DNA of 62,681 bases, from assembly GCA_025359625.1 (NCBI GenBank), contig JANYFT010000031.1, positions 1 to 62,681 on the forward strand. The letters run 5' to 3'. The position numbers and the translations under genes are program-made. This DNA is from Ferruginibacter sp. (GTDB lineage: Bacteria; Bacteroidota; Bacteroidia; Chitinophagales; Chitinophagaceae). The notes under the pieces were generated by a model, which did not search any database, was not told the origin of the DNA, and worked only from the letters and a program-made list of their open reading frames with translations. Numbering within the stretch: the first letter of the stretch is position 1; every line of letters begins with the position of its first letter. This document shows positions 18,752 through 28,735 of the stretch, in pieces.

Positions 18752-20251
18752 TTAGGAACCATAAATATCGGTATATTTTTTTGTTGCATAGTTAATAAGA
18801 TATTTTGTATTTAACGGCTCACCGGTTATTTTGCTGCACAATTCCTGAGACGTAAACTGTCGTCCATATTGATGAACGTTTTTTCTAAGCCAATTCAATA
18901 TGGATGTGGTATTTCCATCAGCCACTTCTTTATTTACCGCTACATTTTCCTTTTCAATAGTTGTATATAATTGTACTGCAACTATGCTGCCAAGACTGTA
19001 AGTGGCAAAGTAACCAAAGCTTCCATGGCTCCAGTGTATATCCTGCAAACAACCTCTTTTATCGTCTGGAACGGCAACACCAAGGTATTTTTGATAGTGT
19101 TCATTCCAATAAGCAGGAATATCTTTTGCAGAGATGGTTCCGTCAATCAGCATTTTTTCAATTCGTACCGTATCATCACATGAAAATGATAGGTGAGTTC
19201 ATCAGCCTCTGTTCTTATCAATGAAGGCTCCACTTTATTGATGCCTTTGTAAAATGTATCAATAGGCAAACTTTTACATTGCTCTGCAAAAAACGTTTTT
19301 AATAAAGGAAAATTGTGTTGCCTGAAAGGAAGTACACGGCCCACATTATTTTCCTACAAACGGCTCTGGCTTTCGTGAATACTCAGGCTGCAATATTCAC
19401 TCAACGGCAGGCCATATTCTTCAGCAGGTAAGCCTTGCTCGAACAAAGCATGGCCGGCTTCATGAATACAACTCCAGGTCATTTTGCCGAAATCATTTTC
19501 ATCAATCCTGATAGTAACCCTTACATCCTGATTATTAAAACTGGTGGTAAATGGGTGAACACTGATGTCCTGCCTGCCAGCTTCAAAATCAAAGCCAATT
19601 TGTTGCAGTATTTGGATACCAAATTTCCATTGGGCATCCTTATCAAAATGCTGGTGTAAAAAAGAATTATCTACCTGTGGTTTATTTTTTATTGACTGTA
19701 ACAGCCTTAATAATTGTGGCTTTAAATTAGAGAAAATTGAGTCAACTGTGGCAACAGTTAAGCCTTTATCATAATCATTCATCAAAGCATTGTAAGGCTG
19801 GGTTTCGTACCCCAGCATATCTGCTTCCTGTTTTTTTAATTCAATCAGGGTATGCAAAGGTTCCTGAAAACCTGTAAAGGAATTATCGTTACGGGCTTTA
19901 CCCAGGCATGATATGTGGTGGTAACCGTTTCGCTCATCTTCCTTACAAAATCGCTGCTTAGTTTTTTATTGCGGTTATAATCTTCCAGGCTTAGCTGAAC
20001 ATTTCTTTTTTGGTAGTGGGTTAAACTGTCTTTGCTGTTTAACTCGTTTAGTAGCGCACCCATTGCTTCTGTGGTAAATTGTTCATGCGCTATTTCGCTA
20101 AGGGTAGCCAGTTGCCTTCCCCTGAAATGGGTGCCCTTTGGTGGCAGGTAGGTTTCCTGGTCCTATTGTAAAACGGCGCTGCGTATTTTACATTAGCTAT
20201 TTTTTGTAATGATTTTTTGTATTGTAAGTCAAGTTCGGATGATGAAGGCAT
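18752..20251 (-). pseudogene. M32 carboxypeptidase (carboxypeptidase Taq type), decayed
   Basis: The full 500-codon length of an M32 metallocarboxypeptidase can be followed, but the frame is broken five times. The active-site HEAGH motif, HESQSRL, HVMIRYEL and IHWSHGSFGYF are intact in pieces. Two conserved tryptophan codons are now TAG: VLQ-W-DQETY near 20160 and SRL-W-ENN at 19354-19356. Three single-base losses shift the frame: near 20178 (KYAA/AVLQ), near 19899 (AWVK/ARND), and in an A-run near 19155 (ELKK/MLIDG). M32 enzymes remove C-terminal residues from peptides in the cytoplasm. Accumulated independent lesions indicate a pseudogene, although the single-base losses alone could be sequencing errors. 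Confidence 0.9.
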
Positions 20252-20282
20252 TTGATTTTTTTTATAAGAAAAGAAATCAAAT

Positions 20283-21224
20283 TTACAATGCTTTATAAAT
20301 AAAACTCAGCTTTCGATAAGAATCAGGATTGGTTACATCTCTCTCAATCATTTGCGAAAGATACCCATCAGGCTTAAAAGTATAACTATATTTTTCATGA
20401 TTATACTCAAGCCCGGATGCGTTTACCTGGCGCACTTCAGTGATATTGTTATTTTGAAACATTTCTAAGTACAATGTTTCAACACCGGGTACAACTAAAA
20501 AAGCTTTGGAACTGCTCAGTCGTATGAAAGGATCAGGATGATTATCATAAGAAAAAGAAGAAACATCCCACAATCCAAAATTACTATTAACCCAGGGCCT
20601 GGTGTATTTTTTAGATGAAATAACATTGTTGTTGCCATCAAGCAAAGCAGTATCCTTTGTGTATAAACTATCAGTACCCGAAATATCAATGCTTGTTGAA
20701 TAACCAGCAGCACAAATTTTTCCGGGCAGGTAAGTATAAACTGTTACTTCTCTTACTTTCGAATAAACGCTGTTTGATTGGGTACCTATAAAATCATTTG
20801 AAGAGTCTTTTATTTTTTTTGAAGCGGAGTTGTAAAAATGGTATTGTATAAGCGTATCATCACGATCTCTATCCCGGTCAAGTGTAATAAATTTTGACAT
20901 GTAGGGTAGCGTATCCGACCCATTGTAAAAGAAATAACTATTCGAATAAATTTCACTGTTTCCGGTGTTGTAAGAAGAAGAATCTATGATTGCAATAACT
21001 CTTTTACTATTGTCGTAAAAATATATTTCATGGTTAACGGTGTCCAGTTGATTGGTGGTTGCATCTACCAAAATAGCATAAATTTCTGACAGGTAATTGC
21101 TATCAGCAATGTTAACCGGTATTACCGGATCAGTGGTGCCGGCATTCCTGACTTCTTTTTGGCAGGAAGATAAATTAATCATTAACACAATAACAATAAA
21201 AAGTGACGAAGTGCGGATTGACAT
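20283..21224 (-). CDS. Lipoprotein of unknown function
   Basis: A 313-residue predicted lipoprotein. The signal sequence MSIRTSSLFIVIVLMINLSS ends in a lipobox with Cys21, followed by QKE. The body consists of beta-strand-forming stretches rich in Tyr, Ser and Asn (SNSYFFYNGSD, QYHFYNSASKK, REVTVYTYLPGK, EKYSYTFKPDGYL). These resemble the repeated strand-turn units of DUF4595/YD-type Bacteroidota lipoproteins. A run of alternating Asp-Arg (LDRDRDRDD) is unusual. It is divergent from the Nif3-like gene by 50 bp and downstream of nothing obvious. No function is assigned. Confidence 0.75.
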   Translation of the reverse strand: MSIRTSSLFIVIVLMINLSSCQKEVRNAGTTDPVIPVNIADSNYLSEIYAILVDATTNQLDTVNHEIYFYDNSKRVIAIIDSSSYNTGNSEIYSNSYFFYNGSDTLPYMSKFITLDRDRDRDDTLIQYHFYNSASKKIKDSSNDFIGTQSNSVYSKVREVTVYTYLPGKICAAGYSTSIDISGTDSLYTKDTALLDGNNNVISSKKYTRPWVNSNFGLWDVSSFSYDNHPDPFIRLSSSKAFLVVPGVETLYLEMFQNNNITEVRQVNASGLEYNHEKYSYTFKPDGYLSQMIERDVTNPDSYRKLSFIYKAL

Positions 21225-21274
21225 GGGTACAGTTTAATTTTATAAGGTAACTTTAGTTTTAACAAAGATAATAA

Positions 21275-22372
21275 ATGAAGGTAAAAACCATCACCTCTTT
21301 TTTAGAGACCATTGCGCCCGCAAGTTTACAGGAAAGTTACGATAATGCCGGTTTATTAACCGGCAACCCGTGCTGGGATTGCACTGGCATCATCAATACC
21401 CTGGATGCAACCGAAGCCGTAGTGCTGGAAGCAATTGAAAAAAATTGCAACCTTATTGTGGCGCATCACCCCATTATTTTTAGTGGATTAAAAAAGATAA
21501 CCGGTAAAAATTATGTAGAGAAGACCATCATCGCCTCCATAAAAAATGATATTGCCATTTATGCCATCCACACCAACCTTGATAATGTACTAAACGGGGT
21601 GAATGGAAAAATGGCGGATCAATTAGGATTAGTAAACCGGAAGATATTGCAACCTAAAAAGGGTATCATAAAAAAACTGATCACTTTTGTGCCGGTAGCA
21701 CAGGCAGAAGAAGTCCGCAACGCTTTGTTTGTTGCGGGAGCCGGGCATATAGGTAATTATAGCGAATGCAGTTTTACCGCTGCCGGAGATGGAACTTTTA
21801 AAGGAGGTGCAGGCACTGTTCCTTTTGTGGGCAAACCGGGGCAAAGGCACACAGAGCAGGAACTAAAGCTGGAGATGGTTTACCCTGCATGGGTTGAAAA
21901 TGAATTGGTTAAAACATTGAAAGCTGTTCATCCCTATGAAGAGGCGGCGTATGATATTTTTTTGTTAGATAACAAGTACCAGGATGTTGGCAGTGGCTTG
22001 ACAGGTGAATTACCTGAAGCAGTTACTGAGCTTGAATTTATGCAACAGTTGAAAAAGGTTTTCGGGTTAACGGTTATCAGGCATACGCCTTTAAGCAATA
22101 AACCAGTAAAAAAAATAGCCCTCTGTGGTGGAGCCGGCAGTTTCCTTATTGGTGCTGCAGTTGCGGCTGGTGTTGAATTCTACATAACCGGGGATGTAAA
22201 ATACCATGAATTTTTTGATGCCGATTCCAGGCTGGTGATTGCGGATATTGGCCATTTTGAAAGTGAGCAGTTTACAATTGACCTGTTATTTGATATTTTG
22301 AGGGAAAAATTCCCTAACTTCGCCGTCCTAAAAACAGGGGTTAAAACCAACCCAGTTAATTACTTTGTTTAA
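21275..22372 (+). CDS. Nif3-like dinuclear metal-centre protein (DUF34/YqfO type)
   Basis: A 365-residue member of the Nif3/YbgI/YqfO family. N-terminal features are ETIAPASLQESYDNAGLL and the metal-binding AHHPIIF motif. The C-terminal half contains GDVKYHEFFDA and ADIGHFESEQF, which supply the remaining His and Glu ligands of the dinuclear site. A middle insert of about 130 residues (KLITFVPVAQAEEVRNALF ... VHPYEEAAYDI) is the PII/CutA-like domain found in the long YqfO-type forms. The family has been linked to GTP cyclohydrolase I type 2 annotations, but its physiological role is unsettled. The zinc-ribbon coiled-coil gene follows by 160 bp on the same strand, an arrangement seen in other Bacteroidota. 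Confidence 0.93.
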   Translation: MKVKTITSFLETIAPASLQESYDNAGLLTGNPCWDCTGIINTLDATEAVVLEAIEKNCNLIVAHHPIIFSGLKKITGKNYVEKTIIASIKNDIAIYAIHTNLDNVLNGVNGKMADQLGLVNRKILQPKKGIIKKLITFVPVAQAEEVRNALFVAGAGHIGNYSECSFTAAGDGTFKGGAGTVPFVGKPGQRHTEQELKLEMVYPAWVENELVKTLKAVHPYEEAAYDIFLLDNKYQDVGSGLTGELPEAVTELEFMQQLKKVFGLTVIRHTPLSNKPVKKIALCGGAGSFLIGAAVAAGVEFYITGDVKYHEFFDADSRLVIADIGHFESEQFTIDLLFDILREKFPNFAVLKTGVKTNPVNYFV

Positions 22373-22532
22373 AATTCGTAATTAAGTTTAAGCAATTGTA
22401 AATTAAATTAGGTAGCAAATTGAAGGGGAGATCCACAAAGGTATTTGGTACAAGAGTGCGACGCAAGAATGTTCAACATTGCTAAAAATGCCGGGAACAA
22501 AACTTTAAAAAATATAAATTTCAAATAATAAT

Positions 22533-23288
22533 ATGGCCGCAGTAAAAGATTTCTCCGTTGAAGAAAAATTAACATCGCTTGTTCGTTTACAAAAAGTGGA
22601 TTGCAAGCTGGATGAAATTCAAATTTTAAAAGGCGAATTACCCATTGAGGTGAAAGACCTGGAAGACGAAATTGAAGGCCTTCATGCCCGTCAGACTCGT
22701 GTTGAAGAAGAGATCAATGGCATGCAGGAATTTATTAACCAAAAAAGAGAAGCCATTAAAGAGGCAGAAGCATTGGTTAAAAAATACGAAAAGCAAAGTG
22801 AGAATGTAAAGAATAACCGTGAGTTTGAAGCCATCAACAAAGAGGTGGAAATGCAAACACTGGAAGTAAAGCTTTGCGAAAAGCACATTAAAGATGCAAC
22901 CGAAGAAATTGGTGAAAAAGCCAAACAACTGGAAGTAGCTAAAAAAGGGGTTGGCGTTAAAGAAGGCAACCTGAGCGGCAAAAAAGGCGAGCTGGAAAAA
23001 ATTATCACAGAAACTGAAAAGGAAGAAAAGCAGTATAATAAACAGGCAACAGAGGCAAGAAGCCATGTGGATGAACGTTTGTTGCTGAGCTACGACCGCA
23101 TCCGCAAAAATTACCGGAATGGTTTGGCGGTGGTGCCGGTAGAAAGAGATAGTTGTGGCGGGTGTTTTCATGCCATCCCTCCACAAAAGCAAAGTGAAAT
23201 TAAATTACGCAAAAAAGTAATTGTTTGTGAAAACTGCGGACGTATCCTGGTAGATGTGGATTTGAATGATACCATTGAAATAAAATAA
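22533..23288 (+). CDS. Coiled-coil protein with C-terminal C4 zinc ribbon
   Basis: A 251-residue cytoplasmic protein. Residues about 10-190 form a long, highly charged antiparallel coiled coil. The C-terminus has a four-cysteine zinc ribbon: CGGC (DSCGGCFHAIPPQ) and CENCGRIL. This is the architecture of the CT398-like/C4-type zinc ribbon family (PF02591), conserved in Bacteroidota next to Nif3-like genes. CT398 of Chlamydia interacts with sigma54 and secretion components, but the role here is unknown. A terminator follows, closing a Nif3/zinc-ribbon transcription unit. Antisense frames across this gene arise from its Lys/Glu-rich composition. Confidence 0.9.
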   Translation: MAAVKDFSVEEKLTSLVRLQKVDCKLDEIQILKGELPIEVKDLEDEIEGLHARQTRVEEEINGMQEFINQKREAIKEAEALVKKYEKQSENVKNNREFEAINKEVEMQTLEVKLCEKHIKDATEEIGEKAKQLEVAKKGVGVKEGNLSGKKGELEKIITETEKEEKQYNKQATEARSHVDERLLLSYDRIRKNYRNGLAVVPVERDSCGGCFHAIPPQKQSEIKLRKKVIVCENCGRILVDVDLNDTIEIK

Positions 23289-23304
23289 TCGCCATACTGA
23301 ATAA

Positions 23305-23342
23305 CAAAAAAAGCACTTCAATCTTGAGGTGCTTTTTCTTTA
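23305..23342 (+). terminator. Rho-independent terminator after the zinc-ribbon gene
   Basis: AGCACTTCAA (23312-23321), a two-base loop and TTGAGGTGCT (23324-23333) form a ten-pair stem with one G-U pair, followed by TTTTTCTTT. It starts 23 bp after the stop codon. Confidence 0.9.
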
Positions 23343-23536
23343 GGTTTTAGCCATAGTAATAAATATTGGGGCTGGCCCTAAGGAGAGTTACCTTAGCAGA
23401 CTGTGAGGGGGGATTGCGATGGTTAAGCGAGTGTTGAGAACTGCTACCAAATATTGATAAATTATTATCACCGAAAATATTTATATAGTTTATTTTAGAA
23501 AATATTGGTAGTAAAAGTTTATAAAAATATGGACAC

Positions 23537-23568
23537 AAAAAATCCGGCTCTGTTAAGTTACGGATTTT
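23537..23568 (-). terminator. Terminator after the M43 protease gene
   Basis: On the minus strand AAAATCCG and CGGATTTTTT form a stem about 30 bp past the protease stop codon, ending in a T-run (A-run at 23537-23542). The remaining DNA from 23343 to 23536 shows no gene; a 63-codon minus frame there is not convincing. Confidence 0.7.
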
Positions 23569-23596
23569 GTTTAAATTTTTGATGATGCGTTACTGC

Positions 23597-26500
23597 CTAT
23601 TCAACAATTACTTTGGTGTAATAAGTACCTTCGGGTAAATGCACCACAATGTTATAAGCCCCTTTGGCAATACCACCTAATGCAATTTTGTACACGCCGT
23701 CAAATGCGTTGATGTTATTATTCTGTACTATTTTTTGACCAGCCGCATTGATAACTTCAACACTCGCATTATTTGTTGTACCAGATATAAACAGATTTAT
23801 ATGATCCTTTGCCGGGTTAGGGCTAACGAATAGCGTAATGCCGGCATCCCGGCTGGTATGCGCATTGCGGATGCCGGAATATACCTGCCTGCTATCAATA
23901 TCTACCTGGCGAATCCTGTAATAGTAAACAACATTTGGCTGCACAAAACGATCCATAAAAGCATAGTTTGATAATAGCGAAGTAGTGCCTTTACCATTAA
24001 CCCAGCCAATTTGTTTAAAATTTATCGCATCTAAACTTCTGTCAACAATAAATCCCCGGTTATTTATTTCTAATGAAGTGCTCCAGGATAACTGGATATT
24101 TTTTTGATTGGCCTTTGCCGTAAAGTTGGTTAATGTTACAGGCAAAGTGGTGGCAGGCGATACCAGCACAAATTGCGAAAAGCCAGTGAAATTACCCGTG
24201 TAAGCAATGTAACCGGCAGTGGCATCTTCAAATACCGTTGGACTAATTAACTCAGCATTGCTAGCATTTAAAGTACTGGCAAGGCTTACACCATCTTTTA
24301 TTTTTAAAATTTTTAGGGTTAGTTTGCCTGCACCCCAGGTTGCCAATTCAGCTTCTGTAAAATACAGCGTTGCCTGGTAAGTAGCAGTGGTATTAGCAAC
24401 GGAAGGGCTTATTTGAAAAACTTTTTGGGTACGTAAAAAAGCGCCACCTGCTGTTACTAAAGCTGTGTTGCCGCTGCCTGCCTGTATTATCTTTGCTGTG
24501 ATACCAGTTAGGTTAGTGCTGGCATTACTTATAGTTGCTATGACAGCATTGTTATTACTACTCTTAAAATTATTGGCGGCAGTTCCGGTTCTCAGGTCGT
24601 AGCCATAACTACTACTGACGGTGGTTTCAATAGGGTACGGCGTGGCAGACACTATTATATCGTCAATTAAAAAGGGAGGATTCCGGCCAGTGTTGTCGTC
24701 ATTAATCCACCTGAAACCAATTGAAAATGCGGTATCCTGCAATCCAGCAGGCAAACTAAGATTACCTGAACTTGTAGCAACGCTATCCCCCTGGAATTTA
24801 TAATGATTGCCCATTGCATCTGTTATAAATCCAAAAGAGGAATTATCATAAGAATACATCAGGGTTCCATAATCAGCTTCTGTCGCCGCAAGTGTATCAT
24901 ACTCTCCATTACATTTATAGGTAAAAGATAACGTAGGGCTTTTATAACCTGAAGTACTTACTTTTGGAGTGATCGCTATTGCGTCTGAAGAACTGGTCTT
25001 ACTATAAGAAAGTAACTGTGTAGTAGTGTTATTTGTTATATAGAGGGACTGCCCTGTTATACCGGCCCCGCCTTTTGTGCCCAACGTCCATACATTGGTT
25101 CCTGCTGGGCTAAGAAATGAACCGCTCAGCCAACCGGAGAGAGGAGTGCCACTGTTACCGAAATTTTCGCTAAAAATTGGTACAGTGTTACTGCCGAATT
25201 TTACGTTATCATCATCGCCGATAGTAATAGTTACACTTTGTGCACTGCTACCTGGTGTAACACCTGTACCACTTATGCTGTAATTTAATATGATCGTTTT
25301 ATTACCATCTATCTCAGCATTATCAAAAATCCTGATCTTTACATCTTTAAAATTATCGCCGGTAGCAAAAGTTACAGTAGGCGTTAAAAGCTGGTAATGA
25401 AAATTATTAACTGCGGTTCCTGCAGCAATAATAGTAACCGTTGCAGCCCCCGTGGCTCTGTCTTCTGCATTCAATGTTAAGTTAATATCTTTGTATCTTG
25501 GATAGGTTCCTGAAATACCTGTTTCCGAAATTTTTAAAACACCGGTGCAATTGGTAAAGGAAATTTTATTAGTTGCTGTAACAGCTACAGCGCCAGCCGG
25601 GGAGCCGGGAAGGGATACCCTTCTCGGACTGTTCAGCATCACCGTTTGCATCCTGTCTGCCTGGTTGCTGGTGAAAGTATTTAGAACAATATCATCTGTG
25701 TAATCCATATAATTTTCAAACATTTCATCCGCTGTTCCGCAACTATTACTTTTTGGATGAGTTGGAACTCCATTGTTTGCTTCAAAATGTATAGGCGTAT
25801 CGCCACAAAAATCATCACCACAATCAGCATCGCCCCAAATATGCCTTAACCCAAAAAAATGCCCCGTTTCGTGCGATAGGGTTTTACCCAATCCATAACT
25901 GTTTCCACAACCATTAGGCGAAAAGCTACTGCCAATGCTAAGTGTTGATACCACAACACCCGCATTAGTTGCAGTCTCGCCACTCCCTAATCCTGATAAG
26001 GTAGATAAGGTTGGAAAAGTGGAGAAGCCTAATAAAACTGAAGTGCTATTGACAATATTAGGAATTATCCAAACGTTGAAATATTTGGAAGCATCCCATA
26101 TAGAGCCCGGTTTTACCGTTGCGTCTATGTAAGTGTTTGTCCAGCCTGTGGTTGAGTAATCTGTCCAGCCTGATGTATTTCTGTTTATCCTTTCAATACC
26201 TGGCTCTGCAAGCGTGGTGCCGCCTGGATTTTTTTGAGCCAGCACAAACTGGATACCTGTATTTGCTGAAACAGCATACTGGCTGTTGGAAAGATTGGCA
26301 AAATCTTTATTGAGCTGTAATATTTGTTGGCTAAATGCAGTTGCAGCAAGGTTGGGAGAAGTGCCAACCGCTTCACCATTATGGATGATATGAAATATAA
26401 CCGGGATGGTATAATTGGCAAGCATGGGGCGCTGCAACTTTCTTTCGAGAATTTTTTTGCTCATTACTGATTCAAACTGAGCATCTGTTTGTGCATTGGG

Positions 26501-26656
26501 ATGTATTTTTCTAAACTCATTAATCACTTCTACGGTGTAACACCTTACTATTTTTTTTGTATTTTGGGTAGCAGGAGCCTGTAATTTTTGCGCAGTTATT
26601 TTTTGGTTGCAAGCTATAAAAAATATTACTGCAACAAATAGGTAAAGATGCTTCAT
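23597..26656 (-). CDS. Secreted M43 (pappalysin-like) zinc metalloprotease with type A T9SS sorting domain
   Basis: A 1019-residue secreted protease. The signal peptide ends near FFIACNQ, and an N-terminal prodomain follows. The catalytic domain contains HETGHFFGLRH (His262, Glu263, His266, His272) and the Met-turn NYMDYT, the metzincin pattern of family M43 (cytophagalysin/pappalysin). Cysteines around the motif (DCGDDFCGDTP) are also typical of the family. A Calx-beta-like module spans about 360-480, a jelly-roll/MAM-like region about 490-690, and a reeler-like or fibronectin-like part follows. The last about 75 residues (SPNPAKDHINLFI to the end) are a type A Por sorting domain, directing type IX export and surface attachment. 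The role is probably extracellular protein digestion. Confidence 0.92.
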   Translation of the reverse strand: MKHLYLFVAVIFFIACNQKITAQKLQAPATQNTKKIVRCYTVEVINEFRKIHPNAQTDAQFESVMSKKILERKLQRPMLANYTIPVIFHIIHNGEAVGTSPNLAATAFSQQILQLNKDFANLSNSQYAVSANTGIQFVLAQKNPGGTTLAEPGIERINRNTSGWTDYSTTGWTNTYIDATVKPGSIWDASKYFNVWIIPNIVNSTSVLLGFSTFPTLSTLSGLGSGETATNAGVVVSTLSIGSSFSPNGCGNSYGLGKTLSHETGHFFGLRHIWGDADCGDDFCGDTPIHFEANNGVPTHPKSNSCGTADEMFENYMDYTDDIVLNTFTSNQADRMQTVMLNSPRRVSLPGSPAGAVAVTATNKISFTNCTGVLKISETGISGTYPRYKDINLTLNAEDRATGAATVTIIAAGTAVNNFHYQLLTPTVTFATGDNFKDVKIRIFDNAEIDGNKTIILNYSISGTGVTPGSSAQSVTITIGDDDNVKFGSNTVPIFSENFGNSGTPLSGWLSGSFLSPAGTNVWTLGTKGGAGITGQSLYITNNTTTQLLSYSKTSSSDAIAITPKVSTSGYKSPTLSFTYKCNGEYDTLAATEADYGTLMYSYDNSSFGFITDAMGNHYKFQGDSVATSSGNLSLPAGLQDTAFSIGFRWINDDNTGRNPPFLIDDIIVSATPYPIETTVSSSYGYDLRTGTAANNFKSSNNNAVIATISNASTNLTGITAKIIQAGSGNTALVTAGGAFLRTQKVFQISPSVANTTATYQATLYFTEAELATWGAGKLTLKILKIKDGVSLASTLNASNAELISPTVFEDATAGYIAYTGNFTGFSQFVLVSPATTLPVTLTNFTAKANQKNIQLSWSTSLEINNRGFIVDRSLDAINFKQIGWVNGKGTTSLLSNYAFMDRFVQPNVVYYYRIRQVDIDSRQVYSGIRNAHTSRDAGITLFVSPNPAKDHINLFISGTTNNASVEVINAAGQKIVQNNNINAFDGVYKIALGGIAKGAYNIVVHLPEGTYYTKVIVE

Positions 26657-26756
26657 ATGTTGAATGTGTAATTGTAGAAATAAAATGAATGGAGTAACAA
26701 TTTAGCTTTATTATAAACTACCCACAATTTTTATTTACGGTTTTATTAGTAATTGC

Positions 26757-27533
26757 TTATTCTCTTGTGGATAAATAATTATAATCTTCCATGATCTTTT
26801 CTAAAAAATCAATGGCATACATATCTGTTGCCACTTTTAATACGCCCTGTACTTTAAAAGCTACCCGGTTACACATATCGTAGTGATTGGTTTTTGCAGA
26901 CTGGCTGATTACATTTTTAATAGTATTAATATCGCGGTCACTCAGCCGCATTACCTCTGGAAATTTTACCTGGTAATTTGTTCCGGTAACATTCATAAAG
27001 ATGGTATCGTTTACCGTTAAGTTTGATCTTGTATTCACCACCACCGTTCCCGCCACAATATCTCCCAGGCGCTGGCTCTTAGATGAAATTACAATAATGA
27101 TGATGGAAGTAATGCCACCAATAATTAGCCATAGAACTCCTGTAAAACCATTGCTCCAAAAAAGGGTAAAAATGATAAACCCCCATTCGTAAAAACGCAT
27201 GAACCACCTTAGCAGGTATTGTCCCAGCGTAGGTTCGCCACCATCAAGGCTTACAACTTTTATGTGTAATATTTTTTTGCCAATCGTTTGCCCGTTCATT
27301 ATAACCTCGCTAACAAGTGTATAAAAAAGCGTGGGTATAACCAAAACAATCATTACCATTCCCCGGCTGCCTTCACCTACCCTAAAACCGCCATACAGCA
27401 GGTATAGCATGCTAAACATGTATACTATCAGCAACACAAAATCAACCAGGTAAGCCAGCAGCCGCTTATGAAATTCTGCTATTTCAAATTCTATATCAAT
27501 ATTAAACGGGGTAGCTATTTGTATTACGGGCAT
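26757..27533 (-). CDS. RDD-family membrane protein
   Basis: A 258-residue integral membrane protein. The RDD signature is visible near the N-terminus as FHKRLLAYLVDFVLL, in which the basic/Asp pair lies in the first helix. Further hydrophobic segments are MFSMLYLLYGG, GMVMIVLVIPTLFY and WLIIGGITSIIIIVIS. NGQTIGKKILHIKV and SQRLGDIVAGTVVV are typical connecting loops of the family. The C-terminal about 60 residues are soluble. Some RDD proteins act as sodium/proton transporters, but most are uncharacterised. It is divergent from the SpoIIM/MoxR operon by 182 bp, and RDD genes commonly flank that operon in Bacteroidota. Confidence 0.88.
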   Translation of the reverse strand: MPVIQIATPFNIDIEFEIAEFHKRLLAYLVDFVLLIVYMFSMLYLLYGGFRVGEGSRGMVMIVLVIPTLFYTLVSEVIMNGQTIGKKILHIKVVSLDGGEPTLGQYLLRWFMRFYEWGFIIFTLFWSNGFTGVLWLIIGGITSIIIIVISSKSQRLGDIVAGTVVVNTRSNLTVNDTIFMNVTGTNYQVKFPEVMRLSDRDINTIKNVISQSAKTNHYDMCNRVAFKVQGVLKVATDMYAIDFLEKIMEDYNYLSTRE

Positions 27534-27715
27534 TGTACAAATTACCTATTTAAGTTTGCAACCAAAAATTTATTAAACCTCATTTCTAATTGTTGCAAGG
27601 GTTATCAAACCTTTTACAGGTTTTCATAAACCAGTATAAACTTCCTAAGGGTTGGCAACCTTCAGGTGGAAATACAATAGTAATTTATAACAGGGAATTT
27701 CTTTATTTTTAACAA

Positions 27716-28735
27716 ATGCGTGAAGGAATGTTCATAAAAAAGAATGTTGATAAATGGAATACCTATCAGCATACAAAAACAAATGACCCCGACGAAACTG
27801 CAGAACGGTTTATTACTTTGGTTGACGATCTCTCTTATGCCAAAACCTTTTATCCTAAAAGCAAAGTCACCCGCTGGATAAATGGAATTGCTGCCGGTAT
27901 TTATCAGAACATTTATAAAAATAAAAAAGAAAAATACAATCGTGTTTTTGGTTTTTGGAAATATGAATTACCCGTTTTGTTTAAAAAATACCACCAAACT
28001 TTATTATTTACTTTTCTTGTTTTTTTGTTGTTTGTATTGATTGGCGTTTTTGGTTCTATAAAAGATGAATCGTTTATACGGGGTGTACTTACCGATAATT
28101 ATGTAGATGCTACTGAAGAAAATATTGCAAAAGGCGACCCCTTTGGCGTTTATAAAAGTGACAACCCATTTACTATGTTTGTGTACATTGCCATGAACAA
28201 TAGTTTTGTCGCTTTGCTGATGGTGATAGGCGGGTTGCTGGCTGGCGTAGGTACGCTTTATAGCATGTGGCAAAATGGATTAATGCTGGGCTGTTTTCAA
28301 TACTTGTTTTTTTCAAAGGGGTTGGGTGTAAAGTCGGTGATGGTTATATGGGTGCATGGCACTCTTGAAATTTTGGCCTTTGTGATTGCATCCACCGCTG
28401 GTTTCATTATTGCCCAGGGGATTCTTTTTCCAGGTACTTTTTCAAGGATGGTTTCTTTTAAAAACGCTGTTAAAGATGCCTTGAAGATACTGATCATATT
28501 GGTTCCGATATTTATTATTGCTGCCTTTTTTGAAAGTTATGTAACACATTTAATGAGCAATACCTATGATAAAGAAAACAATCCTGGTTTACCGGTTTGG
28601 GTAAGTGCGGCAATTCTTTTATTGTCATTGTCATTTATTGTATGGTACTTTGTTATATACCCAATTCGTTTGCATAAAAAAATTATCCGCAAAAAAAAAG
28701 ATAGTTTTAAAAAAATGCCCGTAAAAATAAAATGA
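27716..28735 (+). CDS. SpoIIM (stage II sporulation protein M)-family membrane protein
   Basis: A 339-residue protein beginning MREGMFIKKNVDKWNTYQ, the usual start of the SpoIIM/DUF95 family in MoxR operons. A cytoplasmic helical part of about 95 residues is followed by five or six membrane segments (LLFTFLVFLLFVLIGVFG, FVALLMVIGGLLAGVGTLY, LEILAFVIASTAGFIIAQG, ALKILIILVPIFIIAAFF, AAILLLSLSFIVWYF). The NNSFVA and HGTLEI motifs in the membrane domain are family hallmarks. The stop overlaps the next start (ATGA), so it is translationally coupled to the DUF4129 gene. This is not a sporulating lineage. The protein is thought to take part in an envelope process with MoxR and DUF58 partners. Confidence 0.9.
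   Translation: MREGMFIKKNVDKWNTYQHTKTNDPDETAERFITLVDDLSYAKTFYPKSKVTRWINGIAAGIYQNIYKNKKEKYNRVFGFWKYELPVLFKKYHQTLLFTFLVFLLFVLIGVFGSIKDESFIRGVLTDNYVDATEENIAKGDPFGVYKSDNPFTMFVYIAMNNSFVALLMVIGGLLAGVGTLYSMWQNGLMLGCFQYLFFSKGLGVKSVMVIWVHGTLEILAFVIASTAGFIIAQGILFPGTFSRMVSFKNAVKDALKILIILVPIFIIAAFFESYVTHLMSNTYDKENNPGLPVWVSAAILLLSLSFIVWYFVIYPIRLHKKIIRKKKDSFKKMPVKIK

Noticed and set aside
18752-20251. Reassigned TAG (Trp) codon as an explanation for the M32 stops
   Set aside because: TGG is used normally for Trp elsewhere in the same gene, other genes are normal, and three frameshifts are also present, so decay is simpler.
22638-23192. A 184-codon minus-strand open frame rich in Phe
   Set aside because: It is the mirror of the Lys/Glu-rich coiled coil of the zinc-ribbon protein.
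23347-23538. A 63-codon minus-strand frame between two terminators
   Set aside because: It is AT-rich with no recognisable features and lies in untranslated DNA between convergent genes.
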